64,000 nucleotides of DNA from Duganella sp. 1224 (GTDB lineage: Bacteria; Pseudomonadota; Gammaproteobacteria; Burkholderiales; Burkholderiaceae_D): NCBI RefSeq assembly GCF_013408245.1, contig NZ_JACBYS010000002.1:620001-684000 (forward strand). Direction: 5' to 3'. Positions 17,281-26,745 of the stretch are shown here, piece after piece. Made by a program: the position numbers and the translations under genes. Every line of letters starts with the position of its first letter. Within the stretch, counting starts at the first letter, position 1. A model generated the notes under the pieces. It was not told the origin of the DNA. It saw only the letters and a program-made list of their open reading frames with translations, and did no database searches.

Positions 17281-17660
17281 GGCTTCCAACCCGCAAACGA
17301 TGCGTTGTCAAGATCTCGCGCGTGTTACCCATGCTTGGGCGGCTCGGTGCCGCCGCCGCGCAGACGCTCGTCGGTTTTTCCCCACATCGTCGTATAGAAA
17401 ATTTGCGTTGGCCTATACGATGTCGGCATACCTGACCGTCCCAAACCTTGCCTGCCGCACTGTTTTCAATTTCTCCACATGGATAAAGTTGCTCGCTTTT
17501 AGAGCGAAATCCGCTTCAGCACGCCCGCGTCCAGCCTCTGCCGCACCGCAATAAAACGTTTTCCGAATCTTGTTGCTCCTGATTGCCGAAATGGCTAGTC
17601 TTGATCCTGACAGGTCGTCAGACAACCTGCGCCATCCCAGCATCAACCACTGAGGACAAC
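17281..17660. other. 380-bp intergenic region upstream of the TonB receptor
   Basis: No convincing gene. It contains a spaced inverted pair CGTATAG (17391-17397) / CTATACG (17413-17419) and, nearer the receptor, the 19-bp operator-like palindrome described separately. Composition returns from AT-rich to chromosomal level across it, so it probably marks the edge of the type VI cargo segment and holds the promoter of the polysaccharide operon. Confidence 0.6.
17611..17629. promoter_or_regulatory. 19-bp palindromic operator candidate before the TonB receptor
   Basis: CAGGTCGTCAGACAACCTG is symmetric except for one base pair and its central base. The core GTC-A-GAC resembles the TTGTCAGACAA-type half-site arrangement of GntR/FadR regulators of sugar-acid catabolism. 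It lies 32 bp upstream of the receptor start, where repressor binding would block transcription. No regulator gene is adjacent. Confidence 0.5.
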
Positions 17661-20513
17661 ATGAAAAAGAAAATAATGGAGACCATGGTTCCGCTCGCTT
17701 TGGCGGCCATGTATGCGCCCGCGGCATTCGCCCAGCAGGCGCCTGAAGCACCAGTCGCGCCGCCGCCGGCGGCCGACGATCCCGGCACCACCGTGGTGGT
17801 CACCGGCTTCCGATCCAGCCTGCAAAAGGCGCTGAACCTGAAACAGCAGGCCATCGGCGTGCGCGATTCCATCGTCGCCGAAGACATCGGCAAGTTCCCC
17901 GAGGCCAACGTGGCCGAGTCGCTGCAGCGCGTGCCCGGCGTGATCCTCAACCGCGACGAATCGTCCGGCGAGGGCCAGCGCATCTCGATCCGCGGCCTGC
18001 CGACCGAATACTCGGTGACCACGCTGAACGGCGCGCCGGTCAACACCACCTCCACCGCCACCATCGGCTCGGCGGCGCGCGGCTTCAATTACGACGTGTT
18101 CGCGTCCGAACTGTTTGGCCGCGTCGACTTCTACAAGTCGCCGCTGGCCGAGCTGACCGAGGGTGGCCTCGGCGGCGTGGTCGACCTGCAAACGCCACGG
18201 CCGTTCGACAATCCCAAGCGCACCATCCGCTACGGCGTCACCGACACCTACAACACCGCCTCCAAACACAATGACCCCAACGGCTTCGTGCTGTACTCGA
18301 ACACCTGGGACCATCTCGGCTTCCTGATCGGCGCCTCGCACAGCGGCAACGTCAACACCCGCTCCGGCTTTGAAGCCACCGGCGGCTACAACAGTTCCTT
18401 CAACGGCAGCCAAAACCCGGTCAAGGGCAACTTCGCGCTGGCACTGGACTTCGACAGCCCGCTGGCCAACCTGGGCACCTACACGCGCGACCAGGTGGCG
18501 CGCGCTTTCCTGCCGCGCATCTACCGCTTCTACGGCTCGCAAAACGAGCGCACGCGCGACGGCCTGGTATCGTCGGTGCAGTGGAAAACCCCCTCGCTCA
18601 ACGTCAGCTTCGACACCATGTACTCGAAGCTGAAGAACACGCGCGCGGAACAACTGTTCGGCATCCTGATCCGCAGCACCGCCACCACCAACCGCAACGC
18701 GCCGGTCGGCGCCAGCGGCAACAACGGCCTGATACCGCTGAACGTGAGCATCGACCCGGCCACCAATCTGCTGACCGGCACCTTCGGCAACACCACCTAC
18801 AACGGCGGCGCGGCTTACACCAAGGACGACACCCAGTTCGGCTACGGCGCCTTGAACGCCAGCTGGAAAGCCAGCCCGAAACTGACGCTGAGCGGCCAGG
18901 CCAGCCTGAATCAAAGCACCGCCACCAGCGCCACCGGCCAGCTGTCCGGCTACATCTACGGCGCCACCTCGACCATCGACTACGGCAGCGATCACGTCTA
19001 CCCGTCGGTGTCGTCGCCGACCAGCTACACCGATCCGAATAGCTGGAGCGGCTTCACCATCAGCTCCGGCTGGACCAAGGAAACCGACAAGGGCAAGCAG
19101 GCGCGCGTGGCCGCCGACTACGACTACGACCTGCCCGGCGGCTGGACCGGCCACCTGAAAACCGGCCTGACTTACGTGGCCACCATCAAGGGCGTCAACA
19201 AGCGCAATGGCACCGCGCTGGCCACGGCAAAGCTGAACAGCATCGGCGCGGCCGGCCTGCGCGGCGCGATGACGTCGCAACTGCCGATCAATAACCTGGA
19301 CTTCGGCCCCGGCTGGCCGCACAGCTGGGCCACCTGGAACAGCGACTACTTCTATTCGCAGTTCGATCCCAACGTCTACAACCCGGATGCGGCCTTTACG
19401 CCCTCGCAAAGCTTTGCGGCGGAAGAGGATGTGAAAACCGCCTTCGCGCAATCGGACTTCAAGGGCGACATCGGCGGCCACGAGCTGCGCATCAATGCCG
19501 GCGTGCGTTTCTCCAAAACCGAAACGAAGATCGACAACTTCAAGCAAAAGGGCGCGGGCCTGGTCTACTCGCCGAATCACGAGCAAGGCTCGTACAGCAA
19601 CGTGCTGCCGGCCGTCAGCAGCGCGCTGGATCTGACCGATAACCTGATGTGGCGCGCTTCGTGGGGCAAGACGATCACGCGCGCCTCGCTGTCCATCATC
19701 GCCGCACAGACGGTCATCCCCAACCAGTTCGACAACTCGGCCACCTCGGGCAATCCGGGCCTGCGTCCGCAGCAGTCGAAGAACCTGGACACCAGCCTGG
19801 AATGGTATTTCAAGCCGGGCAGCCTGCTGTCGGCCGCGCTGTTCCAGAAGAAGCTGACCGACGCCACGGTCGCCAACACCACGGTGGTGCCGTTCTCCTC
19901 GCTCGGCCTGCCGGATACGGCGCTCGGCCCGCTGTTCCAGGACGCCAACGGCCACGTCGATCCCAACCTGGCGATGACGCTGCGCACCTACACCAACGCC
20001 GGCGAGCAGACGTTCAAGGGCTACGAACTGGCCTACCAGCAGGCCTTCAACTTCCTGCCGGCGCCATGGAACGGACTGGGCGCGCTGGCCAGCTACACCC
20101 ACATCAATCCCTTCAACAGCGTACCTTGGATTACCACGGCGGGCAAAGTCATCGACGTCAACTCGGTGCCGAAGTACGCCTACAGCACCACGGTGTACTA
20201 CGAGCAGGGGCCATGGGCGGCACGCCTGTCCTACAACTACAAGGACAAGTCGCTGCACCCGGACAGCCCGCGCAACCTGGGGGATGACCTGATCCGCTGG
20301 CGCGCAGGCCGTGGCTACCTCGATGCCAACATCAGCTACAAGATCAGCGACAGCCTGGAGTTCCGCATCGATGCGCTCAACCTGAGCAATACGCTGGCCT
20401 ACGATTACTTCGAAGACGCCAGCGGCAAATACGGCAGCGGCAAGAAGACCCGCATGGACTATGCGAAGTATGATGGCCGCACGATCAAATTCGGCATCCG
20501 GGGCAAACTCTGA
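17661..20513 (+). CDS. TonB-dependent receptor, TonB-Xanth-Caul type
   Basis: Outer-membrane receptor of 950 residues for energy-driven uptake, most likely of oligosaccharides. A signal peptide ends at AFA-QQ and a Pro/Ala-rich linker follows. The TonB box-like TTVVVTGFR is near residue 40. The plug domain has DSIVAEDIGKFPEANVAESL and GQRISIRGLP, typical of the TonB-Xanth-Caul subfamily. The remainder is a long beta-barrel ending in a C-terminal aromatic-containing strand (TIKFGIRGKL). ATG 17661 is chosen over upstream starts because it gives a clean signal peptide. It is followed with a 1-bp overlap by the GH105 gene, heading a polysaccharide operon. Confidence 0.93.
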   Translation: MKKKIMETMVPLALAAMYAPAAFAQQAPEAPVAPPPAADDPGTTVVVTGFRSSLQKALNLKQQAIGVRDSIVAEDIGKFPEANVAESLQRVPGVILNRDESSGEGQRISIRGLPTEYSVTTLNGAPVNTTSTATIGSAARGFNYDVFASELFGRVDFYKSPLAELTEGGLGGVVDLQTPRPFDNPKRTIRYGVTDTYNTASKHNDPNGFVLYSNTWDHLGFLIGASHSGNVNTRSGFEATGGYNSSFNGSQNPVKGNFALALDFDSPLANLGTYTRDQVARAFLPRIYRFYGSQNERTRDGLVSSVQWKTPSLNVSFDTMYSKLKNTRAEQLFGILIRSTATTNRNAPVGASGNNGLIPLNVSIDPATNLLTGTFGNTTYNGGAAYTKDDTQFGYGALNASWKASPKLTLSGQASLNQSTATSATGQLSGYIYGATSTIDYGSDHVYPSVSSPTSYTDPNSWSGFTISSGWTKETDKGKQARVAADYDYDLPGGWTGHLKTGLTYVATIKGVNKRNGTALATAKLNSIGAAGLRGAMTSQLPINNLDFGPGWPHSWATWNSDYFYSQFDPNVYNPDAAFTPSQSFAAEEDVKTAFAQSDFKGDIGGHELRINAGVRFSKTETKIDNFKQKGAGLVYSPNHEQGSYSNVLPAVSSALDLTDNLMWRASWGKTITRASLSIIAAQTVIPNQFDNSATSGNPGLRPQQSKNLDTSLEWYFKPGSLLSAALFQKKLTDATVANTTVVPFSSLGLPDTALGPLFQDANGHVDPNLAMTLRTYTNAGEQTFKGYELAYQQAFNFLPAPWNGLGALASYTHINPFNSVPWITTAGKVIDVNSVPKYAYSTTVYYEQGPWAARLSYNYKDKSLHPDSPRNLGDDLIRWRAGRGYLDANISYKISDSLEFRIDALNLSNTLAYDYFEDASGKYGSGKKTRMDYAKYDGRTIKFGIRGKL

Positions 20514-21652
20514 TGATGAGACGACTCTACGCCGCCAGCCTGCTGGCGGCCAGCGTGACCATGTTGGCCGGCTGCGCCTCGGCGCCGCCGGCGGTCGACA
20601 CCTCCGAGCAGGAAGTCATCGGCATTATCAACAAGGTCAATGGCTACTGGCAGCAGCGCGAAGCGCCGCAGAAGTGGGCCTTCTGGGACATCGCCGCCTA
20701 CCATACCGGGAATATGGAGGCGTACCAGATCACCGGCAATCCGGCGTGGCGCACCTATTCGGAGGACTGGGCCGCCTACAACCAGTGGCAAGGCGCCAAG
20801 TCCCCCAACAAGGCCACGTGGAAGTACCAGTATGGCGAGACCGACGACCATGTGCTGTTTGGCGACTGGCAGATCTGCTTCCAGACCTACGCGGACCTGT
20901 ACCAGTTGGCGCCCGATCCGAAGAAGATCGCCCGCGCCCGCGAGGTGATGGAATACCAAATGAGCACGCCGAACAAGGATTACTGGTGGTGGTCGGACGG
21001 CCTGTACATGGTGATGCCGGTGATGACCAAGCTATACACCATCACCGGCAACCGCCAGTACCTCGACAAGCTGCATGAATACTTCGAGTACGCGAACAGC
21101 ATCATGTACGACAAGGACGCGCAGCTGTACTACCGCGACGCGCGCTACGTCTATCCGAGGCACCAAAGCGTGAACGGCAAGAAGGACTTCTGGTCGCGCG
21201 GCGATGGCTGGGTATTCGCCGGACTGGCCAAGGTGCTCAAGGATCTGCCAAAGGACGATCCGCACCGGGACGACTACATCGCCAAGTTCAAAGGCATGGC
21301 GCAGGCGCTGAAGCAGGCGCAAACCGAAGACGGCTACTGGACCCGGAGCCTGCTCGATCCGCAGCACGCGCCGGGACCGGAAACCAGCGGCACCGCCTTC
21401 TTCGTCTACGGCTACCTGTGGGGCATCAACAACGGCCTGCTGGAGCGCGACGCCTACCTGCCGGTAGTGCGCAAGGGCTGGCGCTACCTGAGCCAGACCG
21501 CGCTGCAACCGGACGGCAAAATCGGCTACATGCAGCCGATTGGCGAACGCGCCATCCCGGGACAGGTGGTAGACCAGAATTCCACCACCGCGTTTGGCGT
21601 CGGCGCGTATCTGCTGGCGTCCTCGGAACTGGTGCGCCTGCTGCGTCAATAA
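20513..21652 (+). CDS. GH88/GH105 unsaturated glucuronyl/galacturonyl hydrolase, lipoprotein
   Basis: Expected to remove delta-4,5-unsaturated uronic acids left by polysaccharide lyases (YteR/YesR-like). The 379-residue protein has a lipoprotein signal with lipobox LAGC (Cys21), so it is probably anchored in the periplasm or outer membrane. Family features along the alpha/alpha barrel are WWWSDGLYMVMP, where the Asp is the likely general acid/base, WSRGDGWVFAGLAKVL, and a late TSGTAFFVYG. The ATG overlaps the receptor stop by one base. The substrate is inferred to be a rhamnogalacturonan- or glucuronan-derived oligomer. Confidence 0.87.
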   Translation: MMRRLYAASLLAASVTMLAGCASAPPAVDTSEQEVIGIINKVNGYWQQREAPQKWAFWDIAAYHTGNMEAYQITGNPAWRTYSEDWAAYNQWQGAKSPNKATWKYQYGETDDHVLFGDWQICFQTYADLYQLAPDPKKIARAREVMEYQMSTPNKDYWWWSDGLYMVMPVMTKLYTITGNRQYLDKLHEYFEYANSIMYDKDAQLYYRDARYVYPRHQSVNGKKDFWSRGDGWVFAGLAKVLKDLPKDDPHRDDYIAKFKGMAQALKQAQTEDGYWTRSLLDPQHAPGPETSGTAFFVYGYLWGINNGLLERDAYLPVVRKGWRYLSQTALQPDGKIGYMQPIGERAIPGQVVDQNSTTAFGVGAYLLASSELVRLLRQ

Positions 21653-21665
21653 CAACGGAGACTGA

Positions 21666-22940
21666 ATGGAACGACGACACTTTATCCAGACCCTCGCCGC
21701 CGCCGCCGGCGGCGGCATCGCGGCAGCGACAGCCACCACCACGTCCGCCGCATCGCTGGCCGTAGCGGACAACAGCGGCGCCGCCGCCCGCGCCCAACTC
21801 GCCGCGCTGGCGCAGAAAATGTCCGAACCGGTGCTGGCCAACATGGCCGCCGGCACGCTGAAGAAAAACTTCGCACTGGAAGTCAGCCCGACCTGGGATG
21901 GCCGTGACAAAGGCGTGGCCTACCTCGAATGCTTCGGCCGCCTGATCGCAGGCATCGCGCCGTGGCTGGCCCTCGCCGACGACGGCACACCCGAAGGCCG
22001 CACGCGCGAGCGGCTGCATCAACTCGCGCTGCAAAGCTACACCAACGCCGTCGATCCCGCCCATCCCGACTACCTGCTGTGGAAGGGGCCGGGCCAGACG
22101 CTGGTCGATTCCGCCTACTTCACCAACGCCCTGATCCGCGCGCCGCAAGCATTGTGGGAGCCGCTGGACGCCAGGACCAAGCAGCGTATCATCGCCGAAA
22201 TCAAATCGCTGCGCCGCATCGAACCGCCCTACATCAACTGGATGCTGTTCGCCGCCATGAACGAAGCGTGGCTGATGTCCATCGGCGAAGAATTCGACCC
22301 GCTGCGCATGAACGTGGCCATCCGCAAGATCAACGAATGGTATGTGGGCGACGGCTGGATCAAGGACGGTGACGCCTTCCACTTCGACTACTACAACGCC
22401 TACGTCATGCACCCGATGATGGTCGAAATCCTCGACGTGCTGGAGGCGAAGAAAGGCGCGTTCTGGAACGGCAAGCCGGAAGAGCTGCGCGCGCAAGCGA
22501 TCAAGCGCATGCAGCGCTACGGCGAACACCTGGAGCGCTTCATCGGCAGCGACGGCAGCTTCCCGCCCATCGGCCGCTCGCTCACCTACCGCACCGCTGC
22601 CTTTCAGCCGCTGGCGTTGCTGGCGCTGCGCAAGCAACTGCCGCAAAGCCTGCCGGAAGGCCAGATCCGCGCGGCGCTGCAAGCGGTGCACCAGGCCGTG
22701 TGGTCGGCGCCGTCCAACTTCGACAAGCAAGGCTACCTGACCATCGGCTTCGTCGGCCATCAGCCGGAGCTGGGCGACTGGTACTCCAACAACGGCAGCA
22801 TGTACATTGCCTCCGCCAGCCTGCTGCCACTGGGCCTGCCGCCATCCGACAGCTACTGGACCGCGCCCGCGCAAGACTGGACGCAGAAAAAAGCCTTTGC
22901 CGGCGCCCGCTTCCCTAAAGACTATCCAGTGAACTACTAA
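21666..22940 (+). CDS. DUF2264 protein, putative secreted glycan-active enzyme
   Basis: A 424-residue protein of the DUF2264 family, which occurs in carbohydrate-utilisation loci. It starts with an export signal (ERRHFIQTLAAAAGGGIAAA), twin-arginine-like but with Arg-Arg followed by His-Phe. The conserved opening TWDGRDKGVAYLECFGRLIA is at about 78, then INWMLFAAMNEAW and DAFHFDYYNAYVMHPM. The alpha/alpha-barrel-like helices suggest a hydrolase or lyase related to GH88/GH105, but no activity can be assigned. It is 13 bp after the GH105 gene and overlaps the GH35 start by one base (TAATG). Confidence 0.82.
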   Translation: MERRHFIQTLAAAAGGGIAAATATTTSAASLAVADNSGAAARAQLAALAQKMSEPVLANMAAGTLKKNFALEVSPTWDGRDKGVAYLECFGRLIAGIAPWLALADDGTPEGRTRERLHQLALQSYTNAVDPAHPDYLLWKGPGQTLVDSAYFTNALIRAPQALWEPLDARTKQRIIAEIKSLRRIEPPYINWMLFAAMNEAWLMSIGEEFDPLRMNVAIRKINEWYVGDGWIKDGDAFHFDYYNAYVMHPMMVEILDVLEAKKGAFWNGKPEELRAQAIKRMQRYGEHLERFIGSDGSFPPIGRSLTYRTAAFQPLALLALRKQLPQSLPEGQIRAALQAVHQAVWSAPSNFDKQGYLTIGFVGHQPELGDWYSNNGSMYIASASLLPLGLPPSDSYWTAPAQDWTQKKAFAGARFPKDYPVNY

Positions 22941-25318
22941 TGACGATCACGTCCCCATCCCGGCGCCGCGCCTTGCGCAACGGCCTGCGCGGCGCCAGCG
23001 TGGCGGCTGCGGCGACCTCGGTTGGCGGCATGCTGCTGCCGCTGTCCGCCCATGCCGCGACCCGCTTCACCATCAGCGACACCGACTTCATGCTGGACGG
23101 CCAGCGCTTGCAAATCCGCTGCGGCGAAATGCACTTCGCCCGCGTGCCGCGCGAATACTGGCAGCACCGCCTGAAAGCCATCAAGGCCATGGGCCTGAAC
23201 ACCGTCTGCGCCTACCTGTTCTGGAATTACCACGAATGGCGCGAAGGGCGCTTCGACTGGCAAGGACAGCGCGACGCCGCCGAATTCTGCAAGCTCGCGC
23301 AGCGGGAAGGCCTGTGGGTCATCCTGCGCCCCGGCCCCTATGCCTGCGCCGAATGGGAAATGGGCGGCCTGCCGTGGTGGCTGCTGAAAAAACCGGGCAA
23401 CGCCTTCCTGCGCACGCGCGACGCCAACTTCATGCAGCCGGCTCGCCGCTATATGAAGGAAGTCGGCCGCGTGCTCGCCCCCCAGCAGATCACCCACGGC
23501 GGCCCGATTCTGATGGTGCAGGTCGAGAACGAATACGGCTTCTTCGGCGAAGACCTCGACTACATGCGCGAGATGAAAAGCATGTTGCAGGACGCCGGCT
23601 TCGACGTGCCGCTATTCCAGTGCAACCCGACCAACGCCGTGGTCAAGTCGCACATCGACGGCTTGTTCAATGTCGCCAACTTCGGCAGCGATCCGCTGAC
23701 TGGCTTCAAGGCGCTCGACCAGGTGCAGAAAGGGCCGCGCATGTGCGGCGAATACTATTCTGGCTGGTTCGACACCTGGGGTGCGCCACACCGGCGCGGC
23801 TCCGCCAACGGCGCCGTGGCCGACATCCAGACCATGTTGAAGGCCAACGGCTCCTTCAGCCTGTACATGGCGCACGGCGGCACCAGCTTCGGTTTGTGGG
23901 GCGGCTGCGACCGCCCCTTCCGCCCCGACACCAGCAGCTACGACTACGACGCGCCGATCAGCGAAGCCGGATGGACCGGCGAAAAATTCCAGGCCTACCG
24001 CGACGGCATCAAACCCTTCCTTCCGACCGGCGCAACACTGCCGCCGCCACCACCAAAAAATCCGATCATCGCCATCCAGCCGTTTGCGCTGAAAGAATCG
24101 TGCAGCGTGACTGCCGCGCTGCCGGCGCAAGCCTTGCGCGTCCCCGCGCCGCAGCCGATCGAGCAGTACGACATCAGCCGAGGCCTGGTCTCGTATCGGG
24201 TAATGCTGCCCGCCGGTCCGGCCGGCACACTGGAAGCGGCCAAGGTGCGCGACCTGGCATGGGTCAGCATCGACGGCAAACAGGTGGGCACCATGGACAC
24301 GCGCCACCGCCGCTTCAGCCTCGATCTGCCGGCGCGCAGCAAACCGGCGATGCTGGAGATCCTGTTGTACACCATCGCCCGCGTCAACTTCGGCGTCGAG
24401 ATCCATGACCGCAAAGGCCTGCATGGGCCCGTGCGCCTCAACGGCCAGCCGCTGGAAAACTGGGAGATCCGCGCCATCGACTTCGACGCCGATGGCGTGC
24501 TGCCGCCGCTGACATGGAACACCGGCCGCGCCCAGGGCCCCGCCTTCTGGCGCGGCGGTTTCGACGCTACGCAAACCGGCGACACCTTCCTCGACATGTC
24601 CGGCTGGGGCCAGGGCATCGTGTGGGTCAATGGCCGCTGCCTCGGGCGCTGCTGGAGTATCGGCCCGACGCAAACCATGTACCTGCCCGGCCCATGGATC
24701 AAACCTGGCCATAACGAAGTGATCGTACTGGACCTGACCGGCCCGCGCAGCGCGCGCATCGCAGGCCTGACCATGCCCATCCTCGACCAGTTGCGCCCGG
24801 AACTGGACCTGCCACGTCCGCCGAGCAAAGTGAAGCCAGCGCTCGGCGGCGTCAAGCCAGCCTACGAAGGCGAGTTCGCCCAAGGCTCCGCCGTACAGGA
24901 CGTGAAGTTCGCGCAGCCGATGAAGGGCCGCCAGTTCTGCCTCGAATCGCTGGACGCCTACGACGGCAAGCAGTACGCCGCCGTGGCCGAATTGGCGCTG
25001 CTGGGCGCCGATGGCAAACCACTCAACCAGTCCAACTGGACCATCGCCTACGTCAGCAGCGAGGAGTTCACCAAGGAAGACGGCGGCGCGCTCAACGCCA
25101 TCAACGGCCAGGCCTCGGACTTCTGGCACACCGCCTACAGCGGCAAGGCCGCCACCGCGCCCGGCAGCAGACACCCGCACCGCCTCATCATCGATCTGGG
25201 CGCCGACGCCACCGTGGCCGGCCTGCGCTACACGCCGCGCCAGGGACCGGACAGCGTCACCGGCCGCATCAAGCACTTCCGCGCCTACGTCGGCGACCAG
25301 TTGACGAAAGAGAAATGA
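22940..25318 (+). CDS. GH35 beta-galactosidase with C-terminal discoidin-like domain
   Basis: Removes terminal beta-galactose from glycans. The 792-residue protein has an N-terminal Arg-rich signal (SRRRALRNGLRG then a hydrophobic stretch ending SAHA-A), probably Tat-dependent. The GH35 barrel follows. The acid/base Glu is in VQVENEYG and the nucleophile Glu in MCGEYYSGWFDTWG; upstream hallmarks are GEMHFARVPREYW and RPGPYACAEWEMGGLPWWL. After the galactose-binding jelly-roll modules, residues from about 640 on look like an F5/8-type carbohydrate-binding domain. It is the last gene of the receptor operon and overlaps DUF2264 by one base. Confidence 0.93.
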   Translation: MTITSPSRRRALRNGLRGASVAAAATSVGGMLLPLSAHAATRFTISDTDFMLDGQRLQIRCGEMHFARVPREYWQHRLKAIKAMGLNTVCAYLFWNYHEWREGRFDWQGQRDAAEFCKLAQREGLWVILRPGPYACAEWEMGGLPWWLLKKPGNAFLRTRDANFMQPARRYMKEVGRVLAPQQITHGGPILMVQVENEYGFFGEDLDYMREMKSMLQDAGFDVPLFQCNPTNAVVKSHIDGLFNVANFGSDPLTGFKALDQVQKGPRMCGEYYSGWFDTWGAPHRRGSANGAVADIQTMLKANGSFSLYMAHGGTSFGLWGGCDRPFRPDTSSYDYDAPISEAGWTGEKFQAYRDGIKPFLPTGATLPPPPPKNPIIAIQPFALKESCSVTAALPAQALRVPAPQPIEQYDISRGLVSYRVMLPAGPAGTLEAAKVRDLAWVSIDGKQVGTMDTRHRRFSLDLPARSKPAMLEILLYTIARVNFGVEIHDRKGLHGPVRLNGQPLENWEIRAIDFDADGVLPPLTWNTGRAQGPAFWRGGFDATQTGDTFLDMSGWGQGIVWVNGRCLGRCWSIGPTQTMYLPGPWIKPGHNEVIVLDLTGPRSARIAGLTMPILDQLRPELDLPRPPSKVKPALGGVKPAYEGEFAQGSAVQDVKFAQPMKGRQFCLESLDAYDGKQYAAVAELALLGADGKPLNQSNWTIAYVSSEEFTKEDGGALNAINGQASDFWHTAYSGKAATAPGSRHPHRLIIDLGADATVAGLRYTPRQGPDSVTGRIKHFRAYVGDQLTKEK

Positions 25319-25345
25319 CGAACGTCTATAGCGACAAGACAGGAA

Positions 25346-25603
25346 TCAAACTGAGGAAATCAGTCTGGCTCCGCAGGCAGCCTTGTCGCCTTCGTAAGCG
25401 CCGGCTTTGCCGTGGTGATGCCTGTCGCTGGACGCCACCTGTATCGGAAAGGTGCCTTTGCACTTAGGACAAGCCGTCATATCACCGTCCACCGCGACAG
25501 GCTTGCCCAGTGCTTTGAAATCAACGCTGGCCGAGATCACCTTGCCACCGTGGGATGTTAAGTCACCCAAGCGAATCACGCCTTTTCCCTGACTGTTTTT
25601 CAC
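25346..25603 (-). CDS. PAAR-domain protein (type VI spike tip)
   Basis: Small stand-alone PAAR protein of 85 residues expected to sharpen a VgrG spike. It has RLGDLTSHGGKVISAS, then GDMTACPKCKGTFPI and the His-rich HHHGKAG before CGARL. I chose the GTG at 25603: GGAAGGGG lies 6 bases upstream and the GTGA overlaps the stop of the DUF6708 gene by 4 bp, so the two are co-translated. A longer ATG start at 25645 would lie inside that gene. It converges on the GH35 gene with a 27-bp gap. Confidence 0.85.
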   Translation of the reverse strand: MKNSQGKGVIRLGDLTSHGGKVISASVDFKALGKPVAVDGDMTACPKCKGTFPIQVASSDRHHHGKAGAYEGDKAACGARLISSV

Positions 25604-26700
25604 GACGCACCCCTTCCGTTTCCAGGCGCGACCTCGCCCCGCCACAGTTCCGCGATCTTGAAACTATCGGTCTCGCCGTGCCAACCCGGGGTTTTTCTGC
25701 GCGGGTCGCAAGGATAGGTTTGTGCTTTATGCGCTTGCGAGGTAGCCGCCCAGCCAACCGGCGTATCACCGCATGGCTGCCGATAAGAGTCTTCGCTGGC
25801 GACCTGACAAATGTCCCTGATTGCCGGCGGCCAGATGGGCCCCCGACAGGTCGCCAGAGAAGACACGCGCAAGAACGTAAGCCAGAGGAAAAACGGCATG
25901 AACGCTATGCGCAAGCCAGCGCTCAAACCGAAGCCGACCTCGTACATACAATATAAAAAAGACTCAAAGAAGGTTTCGCGCTCCGTCAGGAACAGCAGCG
26001 GCTTGGGTAACTCGGCAGGCCCCTGATTCATAAACCAGCACCAGTAGTTCCACTGGCAAAGCAAATCGTTCATCCCATCCAGACCATCCCATTCCCTGCC
26101 AATAGCAAAGCCCCCTAGCACGATTCCAGCGGAATCCACTTGGTAGTAGCGAATATGATAGCTATCTGCGTGGTCGGAATTGTGCTTACCTCGGTGAACG
26201 CAAAAGACGGCCTCCGCATTCCACGGAACTTCCACCGTGATGTCACCCAGCACTTGTGCCGAAGCGAACCGACGCCGGCGTATGGCAAAGATTTTCTTCG
26301 CGGCACGATGAAACCGAATCGGTCTTCGCGTCAGAGAGAATATTTCGTCCCGACCGTACTTGACGCACACGTATCCAAAGCCGATAGCAGCAGCGAAGAA
26401 TTCGAAACTAGCAGAGCTAAGTGCAAATCCCCAGTGTGCTTCCCATGAGTGACAAACCACATAAAGAAAGAAAATAAGGAATACGGTGGCAAAAAGCCCT
26501 GCAGTAAAAGTCCCTCCGGCGAGCCATTGCCTCATCATGTGAGGCTGGTCACTAACATCCATAAAGATCGAATTGATCCGATAAATCGTCGCGCTATCCT
26601 TAGACTCTGGACCAATACACCCTGTCATCGGCAAGCGATGCTTTGCATCCCAGTCGGGAACCGGACAGCCTATCTTAATTTTGAAAACTCGCTCATCCAT
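25600..26700 (-). CDS. DUF6708-family membrane protein (type VI cargo-associated)
   Basis: A 366-residue protein recognised as DUF6708, a family found beside vgrG and PAAR genes. It opens MDERVFKIKIGCPVPDWDAK. Two hydrophobic segments lie at about 64-84 and 92-112. A family core follows with SLTRRPIRFHRAAKKIFAIR, AIGREWDGLDG and QWNYWCWFMN. A hydrophobic stretch is near 260-285, and the Cys-containing tail has GDTPVGW. AGGAGG, placed inside the end of the preceding gene remnant, precedes the ATG. Composition is AT-richer than the chromosome. Function unknown; effector, adaptor or immunity roles are all possible. A second, broken copy lies at 27375-27437. Confidence 0.8.
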   Translation of the reverse strand: MDERVFKIKIGCPVPDWDAKHRLPMTGCIGPESKDSATIYRINSIFMDVSDQPHMMRQWLAGGTFTAGLFATVFLIFFLYVVCHSWEAHWGFALSSASFEFFAAAIGFGYVCVKYGRDEIFSLTRRPIRFHRAAKKIFAIRRRRFASAQVLGDITVEVPWNAEAVFCVHRGKHNSDHADSYHIRYYQVDSAGIVLGGFAIGREWDGLDGMNDLLCQWNYWCWFMNQGPAELPKPLLFLTERETFFESFLYCMYEVGFGLSAGLRIAFMPFFLWLTFLRVSSLATCRGPIWPPAIRDICQVASEDSYRQPCGDTPVGWAATSQAHKAQTYPCDPRRKTPGWHGETDSFKIAELWRGEVAPGNGRGAS

Positions 26701-26745
26701 TTAACCTCCTAGTGCAATCTTAAGCGCAGCAAACTCTTCCATCGG
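26701..26745 (-). pseudogene. 3' remnant of the gene preceding DUF6708 copy 1
   Basis: Just upstream of the intact DUF6708 gene, the same strand reads MEEFAALKIALGG then stop, with stop and DUF6708 start adjoining (TAAATG). The peptide matches in style the end LEEELSALHHALGA found before the second DUF6708 copy. The rest of this gene is replaced by the IS3-family fragment. Confidence 0.55.

Noticed and set aside
17186..17554. Possible gene overlapping the end of the immunity-like gene and the following gap
   Set aside because: It begins inside another gene, has no ribosome-binding site and no recognisable sequence; codon use looks random.
17643..20258. Long antisense frame inside the TonB receptor gene
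   Set aside because: No domain, no ribosome-binding site, composition typical of reverse-frame shadows of GC-rich genes.
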